The notes: generated by a model not told the origin, from the sequence alone. 48,618 bases of DNA from Betaproteobacteria bacterium (GCA_013289985.1 JABCYW010000033.1:1-48618), one strand, 5' to 3'. Shown: positions 17,912 to 28,324, counted from the first letter of the stretch. A program made the numbers and translations.

Positions 17912-20278
17912 ATGACGCCAGCGCACCCGGCCGCCGCTCTCGCCCGCCGCTTCGCCGACCGCTTGCTGCGCTCGGGGATGACGGCTGTCTACCGCGCCGG
18001 CGACCGCGATTCCGCGCAGATCCGCGCCGCGCACCTGAACTCCGTGGTCCGGCTCACGCCGTACACGATGACCGCCAACATCGGCAACGGCGCGCTGGTG
18101 GTCTGGGCCTACCGCGACGACGTGCCGCCGGGCATGCTCGCCTGGCTGGCGCTGCTGTACATGCTGTGCGTCTTCGCGTTCGTGGGCTGGTGGCGCGGCC
18201 GCCACCGCGTGCGCACGATGGCCTCGCCCGCCGCGATCTTCCATGCCAACGTGCACGCCAACCTGCTCGCGCTGGTGTGGGCCGCGCTGCCCATCCTGTG
18301 GTTCGCCCACGCGAGCTCCCAGCAGCAACTGCTGGTGACGGCGCTGGTCACCGGCATGCTGGCCGCGGGTGCGTTCGTGCTGAGCCCGCTGCCGGTGGCG
18401 GCCGTGTGGTTCGTGGTGATCTTCGCGTCGTCCGGCGTCATCGCCTGCTGGCGCACCGGCGACCGCATCTTCCTGGCCGTGGGCGTGCTGCAGATCGTCT
18501 ACGCGCTGATCGTGATCCTGGGCACGCTGGCCATGTCGCGCAAGGCCACGGCGCTGCTGCAGTCGCAGGCCGAGGCCAAGCGCCAGGAACGCATGATGGC
18601 CGTGCTGCTGCACGACTTCGAGCAGAACGCCGCCGAGGCGTTGTGGGAGACCCGGCTGGACGGCTGCATCGCGCACCACTCGCCGCGCCTGGCGACGCTG
18701 CTGGGCGTGGGCGACGAGGCGCTGCGCTCGCAGACCTTCCTGGAACTGCTGGCGCAGATCGGCGCCGACGTCGCGCCGCTGCGCGTGGCGATGGCCACCG
18801 AGCGGCCGTTCAAGGAGCTGCGCCTGTCGGCCGCCGCGACGCACGGCCCGCGCCACTGGGCCATCAACGGCAAGCGCCTGGTCGACGAGGAGGGCCGCAC
18901 CGCGGGCTGGCGTGGCGTGATCGCCGACGTCACCGAGCAGGTGATGGCGCAGGAGCGCCTGCGCCACCTGGCCCACACCGACTCGCTCACCGGCCTGGCC
19001 AACCGCTTCACGCTGCACGCCGCGCTGCGCGCCGCGCTGGCGCAACGCCGGCTGGTGGCGCTGCTGGCGCTGGATCTCGACCACTTCAAGCTGGTCAACG
19101 ACACGCTGGGCCACGCCACCGGCGACAAGCTGCTGCAGACGGTGGCCGCGCGCCTGCTCACCTGCCGGCGCCCGAACGACCTGGTGGCGCGCCTGGGCGG
19201 CGACGAGTTCGCGCTGCTGGTGCTGGACGACACCGATGGCACGCTGGACGTCGACGCGCTGTCCCGGCGCCTCATCGACGTGCTGGAGGAGCCGGCGGAG
19301 ATCGACGGCCGTTCGCTGCACGCCTCGGCCAGCATCGGCGTGGCGCGCTGCGGTCCCCACCCGGCCAGTGCCGACGACCTGCTGGTGCATGCCGACATCG
19401 CGCTGTACGCCGCCAAGAAGGCTGGCCGCGGCCGCTTCGAGACCTACTCGTCCGACCTGGGCGACCGCAACCGGCGCAGCGTGGTCATCGAGCAGGAGCT
19501 GCGCCACGCCGTCGCCCGCGGCGAGTTCCAGCTGCACTGGCAACCCAAGGTGGACATCGAATCCTCGCGCATCGTCGGCGCCGAGGTGCTGCTGCGCTGG
19601 CGCCATCCGCAGATGGGCCAGGTCGCGCCGATCGAGTTCATCCCGCTGGCCGAGAAGTCGGGCGCGATCCGCGAGATCGGCATGTGGGTGCTGCGCGAGG
19701 CCTGCCGGGTGGCGGCGGCGTCGCTGCCGGGGCTGACGATCTCCGTCAACGTGTCGCCTTCGCAGCTGCGCGACGACGGCTTCAACGCCTGCGTGCGCGA
19801 CGCGCTGCACGCGAGCGCGCTCGACCCGTACCGGCTCGAGCTGGAGATCACCGAGTCGGTGTTCATCGACGACGTCGACGGCGCGCTGCAGCGCCTGCAC
19901 GCGTTGCGCGCGCTGGGCGTACGCGTGGCGCTGGACGACTTCGGCACCGGCTACTCGTCGCTCGCCTACCTGCGCCGCTTCCCGTTCGACACGCTCAAGA
20001 TCGACCGCGCCTTCGTCAACGAGCTGATGACCAGCCTCGACACCCGCGCCATCGTGCAGATGATCACGCAGCTCGCGCTGACGCTGAACATGCGCACCGT
20101 GGCCGAGGGCGTGGAATCGGCCGCGCAGCTGAGCGCCGTGAGCTCGGTGGGCTGCGACGAGGTCCAGGGCTGGCTGGTCTCGCCGGCCTGCCCCATCGAC
20201 CAGTTCCTGGCGTTCTGGAAGGACTGGGCGCACAAGCCGCTGGCGCTGGTCGACCAGGTGCGGGCGCTGGACGCCTAG
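17912..20278 (+). CDS. Bifunctional-type GGDEF-EAL cyclic-di-GMP protein, membrane-anchored
   Basis: 788 residues. An N-terminal membrane region with several helices (about residues 45-210) is followed by a PAS-like sensor segment (about 230-335), a GGDEF domain and an EAL domain. GGDEF is intact ([10 protein letters not shown] near residue 429), and an RPND inhibitory-site motif lies five residues upstream. The EAL domain reads [11 protein letters not shown] (EVL for EAL, near 557) and keeps the usual metal and catalytic positions: [43 protein letters not shown] and [12 protein letters not shown]. Both synthesis and hydrolysis of c-di-GMP are therefore plausible. It probably influences motility or surface attachment. 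Confidence 0.93.
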   Translation: MTPAHPAAALARRFADRLLRSGMTAVYRAGDRDSAQIRAAHLNSVVRLTPYTMTANIGNGALVVWAYRDDVPPGMLAWLALLYMLCVFAFVGWWRGRHRVRTMASPAAIFHANVHANLLALVWAALPILWFAHASSQQQLLVTALVTGMLAAGAFVLSPLPVAAVWFVVIFASSGVIACWRTGDRIFLAVGVLQIVYALIVILGTLAMSRKATALLQSQAEAKRQERMMAVLLHDFEQNAAEALWETRLDGCIAHHSPRLATLLGVGDEALRSQTFLELLAQIGADVAPLRVAMATERPFKELRLSAAATHGPRHWAINGKRLVDEEGRTAGWRGVIADVTEQVMAQERLRHLAHTDSLTGLANRFTLHAALRAALAQRRLVALLALDLDHFKLVNDTLGHATGDKLLQTVAARLLTCRRPNDLVARLGGDEFALLVLDDTDGTLDVDALSRRLIDVLEEPAEIDGRSLHASASIGVARCGPHPASADDLLVHADIALYAAKKAGRGRFETYSSDLGDRNRRSVVIEQELRHAVARGEFQLHWQPKVDIESSRIVGAEVLLRWRHPQMGQVAPIEFIPLAEKSGAIREIGMWVLREACRVAAASLPGLTISVNVSPSQLRDDGFNACVRDALHASALDPYRLELEITESVFIDDVDGALQRLHALRALGVRVALDDFGTGYSSLAYLRRFPFDTLKIDRAFVNELMTSLDTRAIVQMITQLALTLNMRTVAEGVESAAQLSAVSSVGCDEVQGWLVSPACPIDQFLAFWKDWAHKPLALVDQVRALDA

Positions 20279-20334
20279 CGAATACACTCCGGGTCGTCGA
20301 TTTCAACGAAGGTCCGGCGGTGGAGAGCGTGCTG

Positions 20335-20958
20335 ATGGTGGGTTTGGGCGTGGCCGTGCTGGCGTACCTGCTGGGGTCGCTGAGCTTCGCGGTGATCGTC
20401 TCGAAGGCGATGCGGCTGGACGACCCGCGCTCGTACGGCTCGGGCAACCCCGGCGCCACCAACGTGCTGCGCAGCGGCAACAAGGCCGCCGCCATCCTCA
20501 CGCTGCTGCTGGACGCGCTCAAGGGCGTCGTCGCGGTGCTGGTGGCGCGCGCCGTCTGCGGCCGCTTCGGCTTCGGCGAGGTCGTCGTCGCGCTGGCCGG
20601 CCTCGCCGCGTTCCTGGGCCATCTCTACCCGGTGTTCTTCCGCTTCGAGGGCGGCAAGGGCGTGGCCACCGCGGCCGGCGTGCTGCTGGCGCTGAACGGC
20701 TGGGTGGGCCTGGCTTCGCTGGGCACGTGGCTCGTCATTGCGTTCGCGACGCGCTATTCGTCGCTTGCCGCGCTGGTGACCGCGCTGCTGGCGCCCGCCT
20801 ACGCGTATTTCCTGATCGGCGACCCACAAGTCGTCGTGCCGGTGGCCGTCATGAGCGTGCTGCTGATCTGGCGGCACCGTTCCAACATCGCGAAGCTGTT
20901 GAACGGCACCGAATCCAAGCTGGGCAGCAAGGCCAAGAAAGCCGCCGAACCCAGCTGA
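20335..20958 (+). CDS. plsY: Acyl-phosphate glycerol-3-phosphate acyltransferase
   Basis: 207 residues from ATG 20335, preceded by GGAGAG; an in-frame GTG at 20320 is an alternative. PlsY is a polytopic inner-membrane enzyme that transfers an acyl group from acyl phosphate to glycerol 3-phosphate, the first step of phospholipid synthesis. Its three conserved cytosolic motifs are present: [39 protein letters not shown] and the later [19 protein letters not shown]. It starts 57 bp after the GGDEF-EAL gene and is followed by the RidA gene 26 bp on. Confidence 0.95.
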   Translation: MVGLGVAVLAYLLGSLSFAVIVSKAMRLDDPRSYGSGNPGATNVLRSGNKAAAILTLLLDALKGVVAVLVARAVCGRFGFGEVVVALAGLAAFLGHLYPVFFRFEGGKGVATAAGVLLALNGWVGLASLGTWLVIAFATRYSSLAALVTALLAPAYAYFLIGDPQVVVPVAVMSVLLIWRHRSNIAKLLNGTESKLGSKAKKAAEPS

Positions 20959-20984
20959 CCCTCCACAAACCCACCGAGATCCCC

Positions 20985-21335
20985 ATGAGCGACATTCAAC
21001 GATTCGACGTCGGCCCCCGCATGTCCGAGATGGCCGTGCACAACGGCGTGGCCTACCTGGCCGGCCAGGTGTCCTCCGACGCCTCCCTCGACGCCACCGG
21101 CCAGACCGCCAACGTGCTGGCACAGGTCGACGCGCTGCTCAAGCGCGCCGGCACCGACAAGTCGCGCATCCTGATGGCGCAGATCTTCCTGGCCGACGTG
21201 GCCGACTTCCCCGCGATGAACGCGGCCTGGGACGCCTGGGTCGCCGGCGGCAGCACGCCGCCGCGTGCCACCGTCGAAGCCAGGCTGGCCAAGCCGGAAT
21301 GGAAGGTCGAGATCGTCGTGAAGGCAGCCGTTTAA
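20985..21335 (+). CDS. RidA (YjgF/YER057c/UK114) family protein
   Basis: 116 residues. Members of the family hydrolyse reactive imines/enamines; canonical RidA uses a conserved arginine. Visible features are MAVHNGVAYLAGQVSSD, TANVLAQVDALLKRAGTDKSRILMAQIFLADVADFPAMNAAWDAWV and the C-terminal PPRATVEARLAKPEWKVEIVVKA, whose PPRAT arginine is the active-site position. It is shorter at the N terminus than E. coli RidA and closer to RidA-like paralogues, so exact activity is uncertain. It probably shares a transcript with plsY. Its stop overlaps the convergent YciO gene by four bases. Confidence 0.9.
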   Translation: MSDIQRFDVGPRMSEMAVHNGVAYLAGQVSSDASLDATGQTANVLAQVDALLKRAGTDKSRILMAQIFLADVADFPAMNAAWDAWVAGGSTPPRATVEARLAKPEWKVEIVVKAAV

Positions 21336-21955
21336 AGGCCCAGCAGGGCCGCGTCCCCGCGGCCCTCGCGCACCAGCACCGGCTCGTCGCCGCTGAGGTC
21401 GACCACGGTCGTCGGCTCCATCGGGCACGCGCCCGCGCAGACGATGGCCTGGATGCTCTTCTCGAAGCGCGCGCGGATCTCGTCGGTGTCGTTCAGCGGC
21501 TGCGTCTCGCCCGGCGGGATCAGCGTGGTGGCCAGCAGGGGCTGGCCCAGTTCCTCCAGCAGGCACTGCAGCACCTTGTGGTCGGGCACGCGCAGGCCGA
21601 TGGTGCGGCGCGACGGATGCGACACGCGCCGCGGCACCTCCTTGGTGGCGTCGAGGATGAACGTGAACGGGCCGGGCGTGGCCACCTTCAGCATGCGGTA
21701 CTGCCGGTTGTCCACGCGCGCGTAGTTGGCCAGCTCCGACAGGTCGCGGCACAGCAGCGTGAGGTGGTGCTTGTCGTCGACGCCGCGCACGCGGCGCAGC
21801 TTTTCCACGGCCTCCTTGTCGTCGAGGTGGCACACGAACGCGTAGCTCGAGTCGGTGGGCACCGCGGCGAGGCCGCCCTCGTGCAGGATCTGCGCGGCCT
21901 GGCGCAGCAGCCGGATCTGCGGGTTGTCGGGGTGGACGTCGAAGAACTGGGACAT
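21332..21955 (-). CDS. YciO/Sua5/YrdC family protein (threonylcarbamoyl-AMP synthase-like)
   Basis: 207 residues of a single YrdC-type domain. YrdC/Sua5 proteins make threonylcarbamoyl-AMP for the t6A tRNA modification; YciO-type members are close relatives. Visible are AVPTDSSYAFVCHLDDKEA, DKHHLTLLCRDLSELANYA, GPFTFILDATKEVPRRVSHPSRRTIGLRVPDH and the later STLIPPGE-like TTLIPPGETQP. The insertion and motif wording (HHLTLLC rather than the TsaC form) favour YciO. It is too short for a two-domain Sua5. Next upstream on the same strand is an EamA transporter. Confidence 0.85.
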   Translation of the reverse strand: MSQFFDVHPDNPQIRLLRQAAQILHEGGLAAVPTDSSYAFVCHLDDKEAVEKLRRVRGVDDKHHLTLLCRDLSELANYARVDNRQYRMLKVATPGPFTFILDATKEVPRRVSHPSRRTIGLRVPDHKVLQCLLEELGQPLLATTLIPPGETQPLNDTDEIRARFEKSIQAIVCAGACPMEPTTVVDLSGDEPVLVREGRGDAALLGL

Positions 21956-21999
21956 GGCGTCATTGTCTCAGCGTGCCGGCGTCCCCGGCATGACAACGC

Positions 22000-22965
22000 C
22001 TATTCGGGCAGCACGTCCACGGCGGCGGTGGGCGTGGCGGCGCCGGGCCGTCGCATGTTCAGGCCGGCCGAGGTCGCGCCGCAGCCCGCGATCACGGCCA
22101 TGCCCACCCAGGCCCAGCGATCGGGCACGTGGTCGAACGCGGCCCACGCGATCAGCGCGGCGAACGCGATCTGCGTGTACAGGAAGGGCATCAGCGTGGC
22201 CGTGCGCGCCTTGCCGAGCGCGAGGATCAGGAACAGGTGGCCCACGGTGGCGAGCAGCCCGCAGGCCAGCAGGGCGAGCCATGCGACGGGCGCCAGGCGC
22301 TGCGCGATCGCGAGGCTGGCGTCGAGGCCGTGCGCCGCGGCGGCGAGGCCCAGCACGGGCCACATCACCACGGTGCCGACCAGGCCGGTCCAGAAGTGCG
22401 TCGTCAACGGGCTGTCGGCGCCCGCCAGCCGGCTCGTGAGCACCTGGAAGCTGGCGTAGGTGGCCGCGGCCAGCAGCGGCAACACGACGACCCAGCCGAA
22501 GGCGCCCGAACCCGGGCGGATGACGATCAGCGCGCCGACGAAGCCGCCGCCCACGAGCACCCAGCGCAGCGCCGACACCTTCTCGTGCAGCAGGCCGGCC
22601 GCCAGCACCGTCACCAGCAGCGGCGTCAGCATGTTGATGGCCGTGTATTCGGGCACCGGCATGAGGCTCACCGCGAAGAACGAGAAGAAGCTGGTGGCCA
22701 GCAGCAGCAGCCCGCGCAGCCACTGGAACCTCGGATGCGCCGACAGGAAGGCGGCGCGTCCGCGCGGCGCGAGCGCGACGGCCATCACGACGGCCTGGAC
22801 GGTGTAGCGCACGGTCATGATCAGCAGCACCGGCACGCCCCATCCGGGGCCGGGCTGGCTGACGCCGCGCGCGGTGGAATCGAGCGAGGCGAAGAAGGCG
22901 GCCGCCAGCAGGATCAGCAGCACGCCCTGCAGCGGATGGGCGTGCGTGGCGCCCCTGGAGCTCAC
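22000..22965 (-). CDS. EamA/DMT family transporter
   Basis: About 321 residues starting at GTG 22965, which overlaps the stop of the PHP gene by four bases (GTGA); another GTG at 23013 would add 16 residues. Ten hydrophobic helices in two EamA repeats are visible, beginning GVLLILLAAAFFASLDSTARG and ending near WVGMAVIAGCGATSAG. This fits a drug/metabolite transporter moving amino acids, drugs or other small molecules out of the cell. The substrate cannot be read from sequence. It is coupled to the PHP-domain gene. Confidence 0.85.
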   Translation of the reverse strand: MSSRGATHAHPLQGVLLILLAAAFFASLDSTARGVSQPGPGWGVPVLLIMTVRYTVQAVVMAVALAPRGRAAFLSAHPRFQWLRGLLLLATSFFSFFAVSLMPVPEYTAINMLTPLLVTVLAAGLLHEKVSALRWVLVGGGFVGALIVIRPGSGAFGWVVVLPLLAAATYASFQVLTSRLAGADSPLTTHFWTGLVGTVVMWPVLGLAAAAHGLDASLAIAQRLAPVAWLALLACGLLATVGHLFLILALGKARTATLMPFLYTQIAFAALIAWAAFDHVPDRWAWVGMAVIAGCGATSAGLNMRRPGAATPTAAVDVLPE

Positions 22966-23843
22966 GACAGGGCCGGCTCGGCGCGCAGCTCGGCGGCCGT
23001 CCAGCGCGTCCACACCGGCGTGAGCCGAGGCGACAGCGCCAGCTGGCCCGGCACCAGGCCCAGGTCGAGGCGGCTCTCTTCCGGGTCGTGGAAGTCGCTG
23101 CCGCGCGAGGCCAGCAGGCCGAACTCCAGCGCCATGTCGGTGTACTTCACGACGTCGCCCGCGTGGTGGCTGCCGGTGACGACCTCCACGCCCTCGCCGC
23201 CATGCGCCTGGAATTCCGAGAAGAGGGCGTATTCCTCGGTGGGCGTGAACTTGTAGCGGCCCGGATGCGCGATCACGGCCACGCCGCCGGCGGCGCGGAT
23301 CCAGCGCACGGCATCGGCCAGCCGCGCCCAGCGATGCTCCACGTAGCCCGGCTTGCCCTCGGTGAGGTAGCGGCGGAAGACGGCGTGCATGTCGGGCGCC
23401 ACGCCGCTGGCGATGAGGAAGCGGCCGAAGTGCGTGCGCGAGACGAGGTGCGGGTTCGGCGCGAGCTGGATGGCGCCTTCGTAGGCGCCCTTGATGCCGA
23501 TCTTCGCGAGGCCGTCACCCATCTGCTTCGCGCGCAGCTCGCGTCCCGCGCGCACCTGCGCGATGCCGGCCTTGAGCTCGTCGTTGCCGGGATCCAGCCC
23601 CAGGCCGACGATGTGCACGGTGGTGCCCGCGAACGTGACCGAGATCTCGATGCCGTCGACGAAGGGCAGCCCGGCGGCCGCCGCCGCGGCGCGGGCCACG
23701 GGCAGGCCGGCCAGCTCGTCGTGGTCGGTGAGGGCCCACAGCTCGACGCCGTTGGCCTTCGCGCGCGCCGCGAGCGCATCGGCGCTCAACGTGCCGTCGG
23801 AGGCGGTGGAGTGGCTGTGGAGATCGGCGTTGAGGTCGTGCAC
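22962..23843 (-). CDS. PHP domain phosphoesterase (RNase AM/TrpH-like)
   Basis: 293 residues if started at GTG 23843 (VHDLNADLHSHST); an ATG at 23906 would add 21 residues of less typical sequence. The PHP metal-binding motifs are in place: DLHSHSTASDG near the N terminus, LTDHDELAG, FVDGIEISV, VIAHPGRYKF and SRGSDFHDPEES near the C terminus. Family members are 5'-3' exonucleases or 3',5'-nucleotide phosphatases acting on RNA ends or pAp. A TAAAAT hexamer just upstream of the GTG may be a -10 element, implying a very short leader. It is divergent from speD. Confidence 0.88.
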   Translation of the reverse strand: MHDLNADLHSHSTASDGTLSADALAARAKANGVELWALTDHDELAGLPVARAAAAAAGLPFVDGIEISVTFAGTTVHIVGLGLDPGNDELKAGIAQVRAGRELRAKQMGDGLAKIGIKGAYEGAIQLAPNPHLVSRTHFGRFLIASGVAPDMHAVFRRYLTEGKPGYVEHRWARLADAVRWIRAAGGVAVIAHPGRYKFTPTEEYALFSEFQAHGGEGVEVVTGSHHAGDVVKYTDMALEFGLLASRGSDFHDPEESRLDLGLVPGQLALSPRLTPVWTRWTAAELRAEPALS

Positions 23844-23930
23844 TCGGCCGATTTTAGCGAGCGCTCGTCGACCCTGCCTCGCGAGGGCCGGGCGATGCCC
23901 TACCATGGCGGCCCACGACCCCCTTCAACG

Positions 23931-24296
23931 ATGCACGGACTCCACCTGATCGCCGACCTGCACGACTGCCGCGGCGAGGCCCCGCTCACCGATGCCGACG
24001 CCTTGCGCGCGCTGTGCCTGGATGCGGTCGAGCGCGCGGGCCTGCATGCGGTGGGCAGCGTGTTCCATCCCTTCGTCGATGCCCGCGGCAACGCGCAAGG
24101 CGTCACCGGCGTCGTGCTGCTGGTGGAGTCGCACCTGGCCGTGCACACCTGGCCGGAGCTGCGCGGCGTGACGGCCGACGTCTACGTCTGCAACGTGGGC
24201 GCCGACAACTCGGCACGCGCCGAGGCCGTGATGGCTCGCCTGGTGCAGGCCTTCGGGCCGCGCGAGCCGCGGGTGCAGCGGGTACGGCGCGGCTGA
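23931..24296 (+). CDS. speD: S-adenosylmethionine decarboxylase proenzyme, short bacterial type
   Basis: 121 residues, the length of class 1B bacterial SpeD. The proenzyme cleaves itself to create a pyruvoyl group, then decarboxylates S-adenosylmethionine to supply aminopropyl groups for spermidine. The predicted cleavage is Glu66-Ser67 in LLVESHLAVHTWPE; His72 and Cys87 (VYVCNVG) are at the spacing known for the processing and catalytic residues of the Thermotoga enzyme. No speE or ornithine/arginine decarboxylase gene is adjacent. It stops seven bases before the convergent unknown gene. Confidence 0.93.
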   Translation: MHGLHLIADLHDCRGEAPLTDADALRALCLDAVERAGLHAVGSVFHPFVDARGNAQGVTGVVLLVESHLAVHTWPELRGVTADVYVCNVGADNSARAEAVMARLVQAFGPREPRVQRVRRG

Positions 24297-24303
24297 GGAA
24301 GGG

Positions 24304-24627
24304 TCAGGCCGCCTGCAGCGGCGCGGGCGAGTCGCGGCGCGCGCCCGATTCGACCAGGTGCAGCGTCACCGCGATGGCCCCTCCGGGCGCGGCCAGCGTG
24401 GCCTGGCGCTCGTCGGCCGCGCCGTCCAGGCAGGGCAGGTAGCCGGCCTCGACCAGCACGCCCAGCGATTCGGCCAGGCTGTCCAGGGGCACCGCGACGC
24501 CGACATCGACGCCGTCGCCCGAGAGGCCCACCTGCGTGATGCGCGCGTCGGGCAGGATGGCGGTGAGCAGCAGCTCGGCGTCCTCGTAGGCCGCCATGGC
24601 GAGATCGTCGGTGTGGGCCAGGCTCAT
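24304..24627 (-). CDS. Small hypothetical protein
   Basis: 107 residues from ATG 24627 (MSLAHTDDLAMAAYEDAELLLTAI); in-frame ATGs at 24672 and 24699 are possible. It reads as one small alpha/beta domain: ARITQVGLSGDGVDVGVAVP, LAESLGVLVEAGYLPCLDG, and IAVTLHLVESGARRD. There is one cysteine, no membrane helix and no signal peptide. No Shine-Dalgarno is clear. I do not recognise the family. It is downstream of the MFS gene on the same strand, 84 bp away. Codon use with strong GC third positions supports it being a real gene. Confidence 0.6.
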   Translation of the reverse strand: MSLAHTDDLAMAAYEDAELLLTAILPDARITQVGLSGDGVDVGVAVPLDSLAESLGVLVEAGYLPCLDGAADERQATLAAPGGAIAVTLHLVESGARRDSPAPLQAA

Positions 24628-24711
24628 GGGCAGGGATCGGCGCGGTCGCGCAGGAGACTCGATGGCCGGCATTGTGCCGTGCCATGGCACCGGCGCCACC
24701 CGCGCAGACCC

Positions 24712-26016
24712 TCAACCTGTGACAGCGCGCTTCTTCAGCAGCAGCACCGCCACGGCGCCCAGCACGAGGAAGCCGGCCAGCATGTGCAGGCCGAGGTCGG
24801 TGGAGTGCGTCGCGTCCTTGATCACGCCCATCAGCCAGGGGATCGCGAAGCCCGCGAGGTTGCCCACCGAGTTGATGAACGCGATGCCCATCGCCGCCGC
24901 CGTGCCGCCCAGCAGCGCGGTGGGATTGCTCCAGAAGATCGGCAGCGCGCACATGATGCCCATGGCGCCGATGGTCAGGCCCGCCATGGCCAGCATCACG
25001 TCGGCGTGGAAGGCCACGCTGATCACCAGGCCCGCGGCCGCGGCCACGCACGAGGCGGCGGTGTGCCAGCGGTATTCCCGACGCGCGTCGGCGCTGCGCG
25101 CCACGAGGAACATCGCCGCGATGCCGAACGCCCACGGCACGGCGCCGATCAGGCCCACCTGCAGCGGGTCGGCCACGCCCAGGCCCTTGATGATGGTGGG
25201 CAGCCAGAACGTGACGCCGTACAGGCCCGAGACGATGGCGAAGTACACGAGCGCGAGCAGCCAGACCTTGCCGTCGGCCAGCACGCGCCCGAGGCTGCCG
25301 TCGACCTTCGTCGCTTCCTCGGCGGCGATGTCGCGCGCGATCAGGTCGCGCTCCTCCAGCGTGAGCCACTGCGCGTTCTTCACGCGATCCTCGAGCCAGA
25401 ACCAGGCCAGCACGCCCAGCACCAGCGAGGGCAGGGCCTCCAGCAGGAACAGCCACTGCCAGCCCTGCCAGCCGTTGACGCCGTTCAACGAGTGCAGGAT
25501 CCAGCCCGACACCGGGTTGCCCACCAGGCCGGCCACCGCGATGGCGGCGAGGAACAGCGAGGTCGCGCGGCCGCGGCGCGCGGCCGGGAACCAGTAGGTG
25601 AGGTACAGGATGATGCCGGGAAAGAAGCCGGCCTCGGCCACGCCCAGCAGGAAGCGCACGACGTAGAAGCTGATGGCCGAGTTCACGAACATCATGCCGG
25701 CCGACAGGATGGCCCAGGAGACCATGATGCGCGCGATCCAGCGCCCCGCGCCCACGCGGTGCAGCATCACGTTGCTGGGGATCTCGAAGATGAAGTAGCC
25801 GATGAAGAAGATGCCCGCGCCGAAGCCGTAGACGGAGTCGGAGAACTGCAGCGCCTGCTGCATCTGCAGCTTCGCGAAGCCCACGTTGACGCGATCGAGG
25901 TAGGCCGCGATGTAGCACAGGAACAGCAGCGGGATCAGCCGCAGCGCCACCTTGCGGTAGACGGCGTCGGCGGCGGCGTCGGGCCGGCCGAGCGAGTCGG
26001 CGGTGAGCGTGGTCAT
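24712..26016 (-). CDS. MFS transporter, anion:cation symporter type
   Basis: 434 residues, twelve predicted helices, from ATG 26016 with GGAGA upstream. It fits the ACS subfamily of the major facilitator superfamily, which imports organic anions such as phthalate, hexuronates or tartrate with protons. Features are YIAAYLDRVNVGFAKLQM, FIGYFIFEIPSNVMLHRVGAGRW, LLGVAEAGFFPGIILYLTYWFPAARRGRATSLF and the characteristic central loop before WLPTIIKGLGV. Substrate is not determined and no catabolic genes are adjacent. The repeat-rich island begins about 100-200 bp upstream of it. Confidence 0.9.
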   Translation of the reverse strand: MTTLTADSLGRPDAAADAVYRKVALRLIPLLFLCYIAAYLDRVNVGFAKLQMQQALQFSDSVYGFGAGIFFIGYFIFEIPSNVMLHRVGAGRWIARIMVSWAILSAGMMFVNSAISFYVVRFLLGVAEAGFFPGIILYLTYWFPAARRGRATSLFLAAIAVAGLVGNPVSGWILHSLNGVNGWQGWQWLFLLEALPSLVLGVLAWFWLEDRVKNAQWLTLEERDLIARDIAAEEATKVDGSLGRVLADGKVWLLALVYFAIVSGLYGVTFWLPTIIKGLGVADPLQVGLIGAVPWAFGIAAMFLVARSADARREYRWHTAASCVAAAAGLVISVAFHADVMLAMAGLTIGAMGIMCALPIFWSNPTALLGGTAAAMGIAFINSVGNLAGFAIPWLMGVIKDATHSTDLGLHMLAGFLVLGAVAVLLLKKRAVTG

Positions 26017-26215
26017 CGGGAGTCTCCAGTTCGTGTTGTGCGTACGCCGCGATCCTGCGACCTCGCGTGCCGGGCTTGCAGCGGGGAAACACCCATGCCC
26101 CCGGCCAACGAAAAAGGTGCATTGCCCGATTGGCGGGGAACTTGGCACGGATCCTGGGGCGGGCGTGCGTTCGGGTCTGGTGTGCTGGTGCGCTTCGGCG
26201 TTGATGGGGGTCTTT

Positions 26216-26426
26216 CGCTTCGCGCGGGTCGAGGTTACCCGCTGCGCCAAGGTGGGCGCGCACTTGGCTCGCCGTCAAACGGGCGCCTGAATCCGGCCTG
26301 GACGGCCGGATTCCGAGGGCACTCGTTCAAAGTTCGTCCGCGTGTGCGGGCGGGCCGCGCCCGGGGCCTTTGCCACGCGCCGCCACGCCCTCGACGGCCC
26401 GGTTTGCCGTCTCGCCAAGTACACGC
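26216..26426 (+). repeat. Left copy, outer part, of a ~335-bp unknown repeat (interrupted by the insertion sequence)
   Basis: Positions 26216-26307 match the reverse complement of 28233-28324 at 86 of 92 bases. About 93 bases (26308-26400) then have no counterpart in the other copy; they end with a second CTCGACGGCC-like segment. Positions 26402-26426 (GTTTGCCGTCTC, G, CCAAGTACACGC) resume the repeat and are repeated again after the insertion sequence. The DNA is GC-rich and carries no recognisable protein domain. Confidence 0.85.
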
Positions 26427-26456
26427 TGACCTTGCCCGTGGAATCCGTATCCCATA
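26427..26456 (+). repeat. Left terminal inverted repeat of the IS3-family element
   Basis: Begins TGACCTTGCCC and continues with GGAA and CGTATCCC blocks. It matches the reverse complement of 27691-27720 at about 25 of 30 positions. Confidence 0.88.
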
Positions 26457-26474
26457 GCTAAGTCATGAGCCGGC

Positions 26475-27658
<1,184 letters not shown>

Positions 27659-27690
27659 TTTCCGTTCTCCTTGCTTGCTTAGGCGCTCAG

Positions 27691-27720
27691 TAAGGGATAC
27701 GTTTTCCGGGGGCAAGGTCA
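27691..27720 (-). repeat. Right terminal inverted repeat of the IS3-family element
   Basis: Read on the minus strand it starts TGACCTTGCCC, followed by CCGGAAAACGTATCCC. It lies just upstream of orfA and probably also carries the element's promoter. Confidence 0.88.
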
Positions 27721-27960
27721 GTTTGCCGTCTCCCCAAGTACACGCCCACCTCGACGCCGGTTCACCCAGGCGGTTGGGACAAATACGGCTCTCCGTTTTA
27801 AATGGTGATTTGGCATCGCCGGGCCATCGAGGCCGCGACGATGCCCGCGGCCGACATCGACACCGGGCGCCGGGCCTGACGCGAACCACGGGCCGCGATG
27901 TCGGCGTTCCTTCTCGTGCTTGACGAAGCGCGCGCCTGCGGCGCTGCGCCGCGCGGCTTG
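27721..27960 (+). repeat. Left copy, inner part, of the ~335-bp unknown repeat
   Basis: Two blocks match the right copy in reverse complement: 27721-27786 against 28165-28230 (63 of 66 bases), and 27812-27886 against 28064-28138 (75-bp blocks, clearly similar with a short divergent centre). Weaker similarity continues through CCTTCTCG and CGCCTGCGGCGC segments to near 27960. The first 25 bases repeat those just left of the insertion sequence. Confidence 0.85.
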
Positions 27961-27989
27961 GACTTCTTCGATCATCCGTGCGGCCTGCC

Positions 27990-28324
27990 GAAGCGCTTTG
28001 CGCGGCGCCGCAGGCGACGCGCATCGTCGGACTCGAGAAGGAGCGTTGGCGCCTCGAGGTGATGTTCGCGTCAGGCCCGGTGCCCCGTGGTCGGGTTGGC
28101 CGCGGGCATCGTCGCGGCCTCGATGGCCCGGCGATGCCGAAGTACTTATTTAAATAGGAGCGCTGTGTTTGTCCCAACCGCCCGGGTGAACCGGCGTCGA
28201 GGTGGGCGTGTACTTGGGGAGATGGCAAACCGGGCCGTCGAGGCCGGATTCAGGCGCCCGTTTGACGGCGAGCCAAGTGCGCGCCCACCTTGGCGCGGCG
28301 GGTAACACCGGCCAGCGCGAAGCG
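27990..28324 (-). repeat. Right copy of the ~335-bp unknown repeat, uninterrupted
   Basis: This is the only copy without an insertion and defines the unit: about 335 bp, read on the minus strand from 28324. It opens with CGCTTCGCGC, contains GGTTTGCCATCTCCCC and the TTGGGACAAACAC segment, and finishes in GC-rich sequence containing CGCCTGCGGCGCCGCG. An odd AT island (about 28141-28157, TACTTATTTAAATAG) interrupts conserved blocks and differs from the left copy. No protein family is recognisable. Confidence 0.85.

Larger units (their letters stand above)
26017..26474. other. Gene-free stretch holding repeat sequence and the left end of an IS3-family element
   Basis: No convincing gene is present. 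Positions 26017-26215 hold the presumed MFS promoter region and non-repeated DNA with no named site. Positions 26216-26426 are repeat DNA (described separately). From 26427 the left terminal inverted repeat of the insertion sequence begins, leading to the end of the transposase gene at 26475. Confidence 0.7.

Noticed and set aside
18166-20958. A 930-codon plus-strand frame overlapping the GGDEF-EAL gene and plsY
   Set aside because: The GGDEF-EAL gene is real in another frame. Only the last 207 codons of this frame (plsY) are coding.
27718-28305. Short open frames inside the repeat copies sharing VNRRRGGRVLGE-like peptides
   Set aside because: The shared peptide simply reflects the DNA repeat. 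Frames are not conserved over the whole unit, and no start or ribosome binding site is convincing.
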